From Betaproteobacteria bacterium (GTDB lineage: Bacteria; Pseudomonadota; Gammaproteobacteria; Burkholderiales; SG8-39): 64,000 nucleotides of DNA. Of the stretch, positions 33,606 to 40,837 are shown piece after piece. Made by a program: the position numbers and the translations under genes. The stretch covers positions 1 to 64,000 of the forward strand of contig JACPYS010000049.1 in NCBI GenBank assembly GCA_016195915.1, written 5' to 3'. Within the stretch, counting starts at the first letter, position 1. Each line of letters begins with the position of its first letter. The notes beneath the pieces were generated by a model. It made no database searches, was not told the origin of the DNA, and saw nothing but the letters and a program-made list of their open reading frames with translations.

Positions 33606-33993
33606 CCGCGCTGACAATGCCCCCGCGAGCGATGAGCCGCCCGCTGGGCGTCTACACAGCATGTTCCTGCCCGCCCGTGGCGCCCAGCTATTGGTGAACG
33701 GCGAAGCCGCCACCCCAAAGGTGTTTATGAAGGATCGCTTTGGCAAGCCGGCGTCGAGTCGTTGCGTCGAGTCGTTGCCTGGCGTGGTCGGAGACGTGGA
33801 CGAAAACGAGGGGGTGAACGCGGTCCCTTTGGACCTGAAGAAAGCGCCGGGTGTACGGCGGGCCGCGCGGATCGAGCGCGGACGATTCGGGGTTTGGGCG
33901 CATTGCGGAAACGGCGGCAATCGGTCAGAAACGGACGTTCGAAATTTCAGTCGCGGCGGCCGGGTCGATTCCCGCCGGCTTGGATGCGCAAAG
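33606..33993. other. Gene-free stretch with duplicated segments
   Basis: About 390 bases with no recognisable gene. It holds a 13-bp tandem duplication (33751-33763 repeated at 33764-33776) directly followed by copy 2 of the 52-bp repeat. This suggests a site of past recombination between the VapC gene and the truncated deaminase. Confidence 0.55.
33768..33819. repeat. 52-bp direct repeat, copy 2
   Basis: This copy matches 32951-33002 with about four differences. It lies in non-coding sequence about 800 bp from copy 1, on the other side of the VapC module, in the same orientation. The pair therefore brackets the small VapBC-like module. Confidence 0.75.
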
Positions 33994-34965
33994 CTATTCT
34001 TGGGCGGGGCACAGGACCGCTCGATTCCACTTGTACTCCTTGGGCAAGCGCTCCAATTCCTCTCGCTCCGTGCGCGTGTACGCTTGGGCCGCATTGGCGA
34101 TCACGTATTGCGGCGAAAGCGTGCTTCGTTCGTCATTCCACGTGTTGAGCGGCAAACCTTTTTTGTGGCCGCGAGCGGCCATGCTGAAAAGCCGCGCGTA
34201 TTGGCGGGGCGCAACGCCCGTAAAAGCTACAAAGAGCCCCTTGTCTCCGACGGTTTGCGGGTCTGCAGGGTCCAGTGCTATCTCCTCCTTATGAAGCATG
34301 TCGGCCCGACTCTTCGGATAAGGCTCAAGGTACACCACCTTTGTTATCCCTGCAGCGATGATGTGTTTTGCGCAGCTGTGGCAAGGGAAGGTGGTGACGT
34401 ACATTTCGCCACCGCGCACAGCAACTCCTCGCTTCGCTGCATCAACCAGTGCCGCCATTTCCGCGTGCACTTGGCGCATGAACTCGCTGATGTCCATGAA
34501 TTGTGTCCGCTTCAGCAGCTTGCGCAGTCTGTCGCTAAGTTCCACCTCTTCAAGGATTGCATAATCCGGAGCAAGCCAATTAGCGCGTTTCAATCGCGTC
34601 GCTATTTCGCGGAGCACATCGGCCTTGATCCGATCCTCAAGGTCGACGGGACTGCTCCTCCGAAGTGCCTGATCCCGGGCGTCGACAAATTCTCCTTCCC
34701 AATAGAACCCGCCCTCCCGCCTCGGTACCTCATTCATCCCTGACGCGACAATATCTGCATCCATGATCGTCGGGTCAGAACGCTTTGTGCGCGTCACGAT
34801 CACGGCACCGACCTGACGCCGCTCGTCGGAGGAGCGCAACGCCATGGCATTCGCCTGATGCATCGCCATTTCCTCCGCCGTGGGGGTGTGAAACGGGTGG
34901 CCAAACAGAAGCTGGATGAATCGTCGCACCGGATCGGCATCACCGCGAGCCAGACTTACGAACAA
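33994..34965 (-). pseudogene. Truncated AvcD-like anti-phage dCTP/dCMP deaminase
   Basis: About 323 residues of the C-terminal deaminase half survive. Zinc-site motifs are intact: HAEMAALVDAA and TFPCHSCAKHIIAAGI. Before them is the AvcD-like segment GHPFHTPTAEEMAMHQANAM and SSDERRQVGAVIV. Full-length AvcD proteins have an additional N-terminal P-loop half of roughly 200 residues; here the frame is broken near 34975-34985, where a PIN-gene fragment is joined. No good start codon is present (only TTG). The remaining half may still be made but lacks the regulatory domain. Confidence 0.75.
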
Positions 34966-35243
34966 GTCTGTCCAAAGGCGTGATCCGAGAGCAAGGAATC
35001 CACGTGTGTCATCTCCTTCCAGAGGAGGGCCGTGGCGAGGTGAATCGCATCCAGCGTTCCGAGTTCGGTGGGCGTCGGTCGGGCCGCCCGGCCGAGGACC
35101 ACCGCATCAATCACCACCAGTTCGAGCGCCACGCGCAGCAACACGGACGCGTCCACGCGCCGCCCTGGGTCCGGAGCCAGGACTTCCAAACGCAGGCAGG
35201 CCGAGGTCGCGGCGTTTCTGCGCGAACTCGAAAAGGTATCCAT
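34956..35243 (-). pseudogene. PIN-domain (VapC) gene fragment
   Basis: The minus strand encodes ELGTLDAIHLATALLWKEM and LLSDHAFGQ, the C-terminal half of a PIN domain. The N-terminal strand with the first catalytic Asp is not recognisable, and the C-terminus ends abruptly in TCS where the deaminase sequence begins. It is best read as a remnant joined to the truncated avcD-like gene. Confidence 0.6.
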
Positions 35244-35355
35244 GAAAATCAGCGCGGCCTGGCTGTGAGGGGTCAGCGCCGTCGAGGCGATTCGCGAGCA
35301 AAGGCGCTACTGATCGTGAGTGAAGCCGAAGCCACCTGACCGCGGTGCGGTCCCG

Positions 35356-36171
35356 TCACATGGGGGTCGCGCGCCGCGCATCGAGCCGCCCGAGCGCGAC
35401 CAGGATGCCGAAGATGATCGCCTCCGGCCGCGGCGGGCAGCCCGGGATATAGACGTCGACCGGCAGAACCTTGTCGACGCCGCCGGCGCTGGCGTATCCC
35501 TCGCCGACGATTCCGCCAGAAGCGGCGCAGGCACCCACGGCGATCACGAGGCGCGGCTCGGGGATGGCTTCTACTGTGCGGCGCGCGGCAGTCTCGAGGT
35601 TGCGCGTGACCGGGCCGGTGACGACGACTCCGTCTGCGTGGCGCGGGGAGGCGACGAAGTCGATGCCGAGGCGGCGAACGTCGTACACCGGGTTCAACAG
35701 CGCTGTGAGCTCCCAGTCGCAGGCATTGCAGGAGCCTGCGTCGAGGTGGCGAAGATGCAGCGATCGCCCGAGTACTCGCTGAATCTCGGATGAGGCGCGC
35801 TCGGCCTGCAGGTCCGGTGCCGCTCGAGTCGCTGAGACGGCAGCGTTGTCGTCCACGACCTCGATGCGCAAGTCGTCACGGAGGCGCGCCGCGAGCTCGA
35901 ACTCGCGCCCCATCGTGATCGCGCCGGCCCAGGGATCTTCGGCACAGCGGCCGCAAAAGACGCAGCGCGCGAGGTCGAGGGCGACGTGGCGATGGCCGGC
36001 GTCGAATTGCTCCGAGATCGCACCGGTTGGACAGACGGCGGGAGAGGGCAGGTGGCTGCCGGAGCGAAACACAGGCGCCCCCCGAAAGCGTTCCGGTGGC
36101 ACGCTCGGCTGCGCGGGATAGCCGGTGGTGACCACACCGGTGCGAAGCGCGTTGATCAGAATTCGCAGCAT
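35356..36171 (-). CDS. Complex B: half-ferredoxin fused to NuoB/HyfI-like small subunit
   Basis: A 271-residue fusion. The N-terminal part (about 1-115) is a ferredoxin with only one complete set of cluster cysteines, AVCPTGAI and ARCVFCGRC; the cysteines of a second cluster are missing. The C-terminal part is the small subunit, with DAGSCNACDWEL, VIAVGACAASGG and YIPGCPPRPEAI for the proximal [4Fe-4S] cluster. The fusion should feed electrons from an external carrier to the NiFe subunit. The ATG at 36171 lies one base after the large-subunit stop. Confidence 0.88.
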   Translation of the reverse strand: MLRILINALRTGVVTTGYPAQPSVPPERFRGAPVFRSGSHLPSPAVCPTGAISEQFDAGHRHVALDLARCVFCGRCAEDPWAGAITMGREFELAARLRDDLRIEVVDDNAAVSATRAAPDLQAERASSEIQRVLGRSLHLRHLDAGSCNACDWELTALLNPVYDVRRLGIDFVASPRHADGVVVTGPVTRNLETAARRTVEAIPEPRLVIAVGACAASGGIVGEGYASAGGVDKVLPVDVYIPGCPPRPEAIIFGILVALGRLDARRATPM

Positions 36172-36172
36172 G

Positions 36173-37786
36173 TCAGCGATCCGTGCACGAGTAGCAGAGC
36201 TCGAAGCTCTTATTGACGAGCGGAAAATCCGGGACGATCGCCGTCTCGGCAGCGAGGGCCACGGCGGGCCAGTTGTGGTAGCTCGGCGAGCGGAGGTGGT
36301 ATCGCTCGACGCGCCCGAGCGCATCGGTGCGAAGCCAGTGGACCGCCTCGCCTCGCGCCGACTCGATGGCCGAGATCCCGATCCGTGCGCCGGGGAGCGG
36401 TCCTGCGAGGGCGACCCGCAGCGGTCCCGGCTCGAGTCGCCGGATGAACTCGCCAATGAGCCGAATCGACTCCCGGGCTTCGAGCGCGCGAACCTTCACG
36501 CGAGCCATCACGTCGCCTTCCGAGCCGGTTGCGACGTGCAGCTCGGGCGGCCCGGGAAGTGCGAACGCGCCGTGGGGATGTTCGCGCCGCGCGTCGCGGT
36601 CCACGCCGCTCGCCCGCGCCGCCACTCCGGTGACGGCGAGATCCACCGCGGCCTGGTGTCGGAGCACGCCCGTGTCATCAAGACGATCGACCACCGAAGG
36701 ATTGGCTTCGATGCGTCCCATCAGGCCGTCGATACCTGCGAGCGTGTCCTTGAGCGCGGCGGCGAGCACACCGAGCAGTTCCTGCGGGAGATCGAGGCGC
36801 ACGCCGCCCGGGATCACGAGGCCCCGGAGGAAGCGGTTTCCCGCGATCCGCTCGTTCATCTGCTGCAGGCGTTCCTTCAAGCGTGCCCCGGTGGCGGTGC
36901 CGTAGTGGAACGAAGCGCCGGCACAGATGTTGCCGAGGTCGCCGACATGGTTGTAGAGTCGCTCCAGTTCCAGAGCGATGCTGCGGATGAGCCGGGCCCG
37001 CGACGGGGCGTTGACACCGGCAATCTGCTCGATTGCCTCGCAGTAGCCCAGGCCATGCGCGACCGAGCACACTCCGCAGATACGCTCGGCGATGTAGAAG
37101 GCATCGAGCGGCGAGAGCCCCTCCATCCGCTTCTCCAGTCCGCGATGCGTGTAGAACAGGCGCGCATCGAGATGGAGCACGGTTTCGCCGACCGACGAAA
37201 AGCGGAAATGACCCGGTTCGATGATGCCGGCGTGGATGGGACCGACCGGAATCTCGAACACGCCTTCGCCTTCGGCGGCCAAGTGCGGAAACTCTGGCGC
37301 GTCTTCGACCGGGACGCGCCGCGACCCGTCGAACGCCTTGCGCAGCGGAAAGACGCCCTGTGGCCAGCCGTCGTGGACCACGAGCGATCTCGGATCGGGG
37401 TGCCCGACGGGGACGATCCCGAACAGGTCGCGCATCTCGCGCTCGTGCCAGTTTGCGGCCGCGATCGCCGTCGTCAGCGAAGGCACCTCCGGGTGCGCCG
37501 CATCCACGGAGATGAGTAGCGTCACGAACCGATCCGGAGCACCGGCGGCAGCAGGCTCGAAAACGTAGCGCACCTTCAGGTCGCCTTCCGGTGTCGCCGT
37601 CTCGTCGGTCGCCACGACCGTGGCCAAGGCCATCGAGTGCGCTCCGACGAGCACGGCCGCCGCCGCCGGGAGATCGCCCGTGCGAGCGAGGCGCAGCGTG
37701 AGGTCCGATGGGCGCGGGCCGACCTCCGCGTCGAGCGAGCCGCCGACGCACTCACGCAGCGCGTCCATGAGGGCAGGGTCAGCCAA
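36173..37786 (-). CDS. Complex B: group 4 [NiFe] hydrogenase large subunit, HyfG-like
   Basis: A 537-residue fusion of NuoC-like (1-150; ANWHEREMRDLFGIVPVGHP) and NuoD/HyfG-like parts. Both NiFe-binding pairs are intact: ERICGVC (Cys237, Cys240) and ELCYSCTDR (Cys531, Cys534). The protein ends at Arg537 of this motif, so it has no C-terminal peptide for a HycI-type protease to remove. The start is a TTG at 37786 supported by GGAGGT five bases upstream; a later ATG at 37768 lacks a ribosome site. It catalyses H2 oxidation or production, coupled to the membrane arm. Confidence 0.9.
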   Translation of the reverse strand: MADPALMDALRECVGGSLDAEVGPRPSDLTLRLARTGDLPAAAAVLVGAHSMALATVVATDETATPEGDLKVRYVFEPAAAGAPDRFVTLLISVDAAHPEVPSLTTAIAAANWHEREMRDLFGIVPVGHPDPRSLVVHDGWPQGVFPLRKAFDGSRRVPVEDAPEFPHLAAEGEGVFEIPVGPIHAGIIEPGHFRFSSVGETVLHLDARLFYTHRGLEKRMEGLSPLDAFYIAERICGVCSVAHGLGYCEAIEQIAGVNAPSRARLIRSIALELERLYNHVGDLGNICAGASFHYGTATGARLKERLQQMNERIAGNRFLRGLVIPGGVRLDLPQELLGVLAAALKDTLAGIDGLMGRIEANPSVVDRLDDTGVLRHQAAVDLAVTGVAARASGVDRDARREHPHGAFALPGPPELHVATGSEGDVMARVKVRALEARESIRLIGEFIRRLEPGPLRVALAGPLPGARIGISAIESARGEAVHWLRTDALGRVERYHLRSPSYHNWPAVALAAETAIVPDFPLVNKSFELCYSCTDR

Positions 37787-39239
37787 CGACGACCTCCGTG
37801 GCGCGCCGGAGGATCCCGTCGAAGCTCGCGGGAATGGTGAGGCCCATTAGCACCATGATCGCCGCGAGCAGCAGCATCGCGAGCAGCGGGGACCAGGCCT
37901 CGGTCCTCCGGCCCGCCCCCCTCGGTTCGCCGAAGACCATCGCGCCGGCATGGTGGAGGAGGCCGGCAAAGATCACCACCACCATTACGAGGAAAATCGC
38001 GATCGCCACCCAGTGACCGTGGCCGATGCCGGCGCGCAGCACCATCAGTTCGCTCACGAAGATCGAGAACGGCGGCGTGCCGGCGAGCGACAGCGCCGCG
38101 AGCATGAGCAGCGTCGCGCCGATCGGCGCCACGGCGGCGAGGCCCCGGATGGCCCGCATGTCGCGCGAGCCGTAGCGGGCGATGGCGGTGCCGGCGGCGA
38201 AGAACGCGAGGGCCTTGGTGATGCCGTGGTTCACCACGTGCAGCAGCGCGCCATAGGTGCCGACGGCGCCGCCGAAGCCCAGACCGAGCGCGACGATGCC
38301 GACGTGCTCGACGCTGTGGTAGCCCAGCAGGCGCTTCAAGTCGCGCTGCACCAGGATGAATGGCGTTGCCACGACGACCGAGATAAGGCCGAAGACGAGC
38401 AGTACCTCCTCCGCGAACGCGGGGCCGCATGCAGCAGCGGCGATCGTCTGAAAGCGGATGATCGCGAGCAGCGCGCATTTGATGAGAACGCCCGAGAGCA
38501 GTGCCGAGACCGGCGTGGGCGCCTGGCTATGGGCGTCGGGCAGCCACAGGTGCATCGGTGCCAGGCCCGCCTTGGTTCCGTAGCCGATCATCACGAAGAT
38601 GAAGCCGATGCGGACGATCCCCGGATCGAGCGTGGGAGCGACCTGCATGATCGCCGACCAGCTCATCGTGCCCGCGCTTCCCATGACGTCGGCGGCAGCG
38701 GCATAGACGAGCACCGTGCCGAAGAGGCCGAAAGAAATGCCGATGGTGGTCACGATGATGTACTTCCACGCCGCCTCCAGGCCGTGCCGATGGCCGTGGT
38801 AGCCAATGAGTACGGCCGAGGTGATGGTCGTGCCTTCCATCGCAATCCAGAGGACGCCGAGATTGTCGGCGAGGACCGTCACGACCATGGTCGCGACGAA
38901 GGCATGCACGAGAGCGAAGTAGGACCGCAGTGACTCGGCTTTCATGTTGCCCACCGCCACCGCCTGCCTGAGCCACCCGACGGTGTAGATGGAGACGGTC
39001 AGGGTGAGCACGACGAGGAGGAGGAGGAAGACGAGTCCGAGGTCGTCTATGCGGAACACGCCGATCGAGCGCGGGCCGCCGGCTGCCACCTCGCGGGCGA
39101 GGACGAGTGTGAGCGCGAACAGGACCGCCGAGCCACCGACGTCGAGGCCTGAGAGGATGCGGCGCTTGCGCGTCGTGAGCATGGCGAGCGCCGTGACGCT
39201 CGGGACGAGCGGCAGGACCCAGAGGAGCGTCTCAGCCAC
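37779..39239 (-). CDS. Complex B: proton-pumping membrane subunit, HyfF/NuoN-like
   Basis: A 486-residue membrane protein with about fourteen helices. Key charged residues are in LWIAMEGTTITSAVL (Glu), GYGTKAGLAPMHLWLPDAHS (Lys), RDLKRLLGYHSVEHVG and NHGITKALAFFAAG (Lys). The start is GTG at 39239. Its stop overlaps the TTG start of the large subunit by three bases. It is the paralogue of 24522-25994 and belongs to the proton-translocating arm. Confidence 0.88.
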   Translation of the reverse strand: MAETLLWVLPLVPSVTALAMLTTRKRRILSGLDVGGSAVLFALTLVLAREVAAGGPRSIGVFRIDDLGLVFLLLLVVLTLTVSIYTVGWLRQAVAVGNMKAESLRSYFALVHAFVATMVVTVLADNLGVLWIAMEGTTITSAVLIGYHGHRHGLEAAWKYIIVTTIGISFGLFGTVLVYAAAADVMGSAGTMSWSAIMQVAPTLDPGIVRIGFIFVMIGYGTKAGLAPMHLWLPDAHSQAPTPVSALLSGVLIKCALLAIIRFQTIAAAACGPAFAEEVLLVFGLISVVVATPFILVQRDLKRLLGYHSVEHVGIVALGLGFGGAVGTYGALLHVVNHGITKALAFFAAGTAIARYGSRDMRAIRGLAAVAPIGATLLMLAALSLAGTPPFSIFVSELMVLRAGIGHGHWVAIAIFLVMVVVIFAGLLHHAGAMVFGEPRGAGRRTEAWSPLLAMLLLAAIMVLMGLTIPASFDGILRRATEVVVG

Positions 39240-39242
39240 GCA

Positions 39243-39899
39243 TCATCCCTTGAGGCGGTCCAGGTCCGCGATGTCGGCGTCGACCGTCGAGCGGACCCGG
39301 AGCACCATGATCGTCATGACGAGCGCGGCGAGGATGACGTCGAGGATCACGCCGATTTCGATGATGAGCGGCATGCCCTGTGTCACCGCCATCGCCGTGA
39401 AGAAGATTCCGTTCTCGGAGGCGAACAGGCCCACCATCTGGGTCAGCGCCGTCTTTCGGGTCGCCATCACCAGCACACCGCTCAGGGTGAGGGCGATGCC
39501 TACGGGAAGAGCGTTGCCGGTGATCGCTTGGCGGACGGTGCCGAGTGAGGCACTCAGGTGGAACGACATCACGACCACCGCTACGGCGAGGGCGAGCGTC
39601 GCGGCGACGGGGATCACCGGCTCCACCTCGCGCCGGACATTCATGCGCCGGACGACCCAGTGCAGCACCCAAGGGAGCAGAGTGGCCTTGACGACGAGCG
39701 TAACGCCGGCGATCACCCAGAGGTCCACGTTCCCGGTGGCCGTCGCTAGGACCGCGCCCGCGATTGCGATGAGGAACGACTGGGCGGCCACGGCGTAGAT
39801 GGCGCGGGAGATCTGGCTTGCCGCGACGATGAGGATCATCGTGAACAGCAGCAGCGCGCCGAGGTCGTCGATGATCGCCTGAACTGTCTCGGCGCTCAC
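39243..39899 (-). CDS. Complex B: membrane subunit, HyfE-like
   Basis: A 218-residue membrane protein with about seven helices, the counterpart of 25991-26737. The NuoK-like core appears in PVGIALTLSGVLVMATRKTA, ASENGIFFTAMAV and IEIGVILDVILAALVMTIMV. The start is a GTG at 39899, overlapping the stop of the HyfC-like gene (GTGA). It lacks the hydrophilic tail of its paralogue. Confidence 0.85.
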   Translation of the reverse strand: MSAETVQAIIDDLGALLLFTMILIVAASQISRAIYAVAAQSFLIAIAGAVLATATGNVDLWVIAGVTLVVKATLLPWVLHWVVRRMNVRREVEPVIPVAATLALAVAVVVMSFHLSASLGTVRQAITGNALPVGIALTLSGVLVMATRKTALTQMVGLFASENGIFFTAMAVTQGMPLIIEIGVILDVILAALVMTIMVLRVRSTVDADIADLDRLKG

Positions 39900-40837
39900 A
39901 GGATCCTCAGCGCGAGCGCCGTAAGGGCGCACACGAAACCGATGCCGAGGTACTGCGGCACCCTGAACAGACGGAGCTTGGCGTAGGAGGACTCGACCAG
40001 CGCGAGAAAGACGGCGAGCACCAGGATCTTCGCCGCGAACGCGCCGGCGCCAACGAGGAGGTCCGCAGCGCCCGCGCCGTACGACACGATCGGGAAGAAC
40101 AGGGCCGCCACCAGGCCGAGGGTTACGATCTGCCGTGTGTGCGACGCGAGCACCATGCAGCCGAGCCCCGGCCCGGAGTGCTCGAGCAGCATGCCTTCGT
40201 GCAGCATCGTGAGCTCGAGGTGGGTGTCCGGGTTGTCCACGGGGATGCGGCCCGTCTCTGCCGGGAGCAGCACCAGCATGGCCGCAAAACCGAGGAAGTC
40301 CGCCGCGTGCCAGTCGAGAATCCACGACGTCCCGCGGTGCGCTGAGAGGGCGCCGAGTTCCGTCGTCCCGGCGGCTACCGCGGTCGAAAACACGACCATC
40401 ATCAACACCGGCTCGACCAGCGGCGCGATCGTCATCTCCCGCGAGGCCCCCATGCCGCCGAACGCGCCACCGGCGTCGAACGCACCGATCGCCGTGAGGA
40501 AGCGGGCCAGCGCGAGCAGCCCGAGGAGCATCAACGCGTCGCCCAAGGGAAACGCCGGCGGCCCAGCCCGGAGGACCGGAACGAGTGCGCCCGCGGCCAC
40601 AGTGGCTGCCAGCACCAGCACTGGAATCGAGCGGAAGAAGCCCGAGGCCGTGACCGCCTGCACCGTGCCCTTGCGAAACAACTTCGCGAGGTCGCGATAC
40701 GGCTGCACGATCGCGGCCCCCTGCCGGCACTGCAGCCGGGCCTTGAGCTTCTGGATGAAGCCGGTGACGAGCGGCCCGAGCAGCACGAGGAGGGCCATCT
40801 CGAGGAGCACGAGCTCGATCGGCCTCTCGCCGGTCAT
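39896..40837 (-). CDS. Complex B: membrane anchor subunit, HyfC/NuoH-like
   Basis: A 313-residue membrane protein. QCRQGAAIVQPYRDLAKLFR, the loop FGGMGASREMT, and the acidic loop IPVDNPDTHLELTMLHEGM match HyfC/NuoH. It links the hydrogenase arm to the proton-pumping arm. The ATG at 40837 overlaps the HyfB-like stop (ATGA). Long open frames on the opposite strand are shadows caused by high GC. Confidence 0.88.
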   Translation of the reverse strand: MTGERPIELVLLEMALLVLLGPLVTGFIQKLKARLQCRQGAAIVQPYRDLAKLFRKGTVQAVTASGFFRSIPVLVLAATVAAGALVPVLRAGPPAFPLGDALMLLGLLALARFLTAIGAFDAGGAFGGMGASREMTIAPLVEPVLMMVVFSTAVAAGTTELGALSAHRGTSWILDWHAADFLGFAAMLVLLPAETGRIPVDNPDTHLELTMLHEGMLLEHSGPGLGCMVLASHTRQIVTLGLVAALFFPIVSYGAGAADLLVGAGAFAAKILVLAVFLALVESSYAKLRLFRVPQYLGIGFVCALTALALRIL

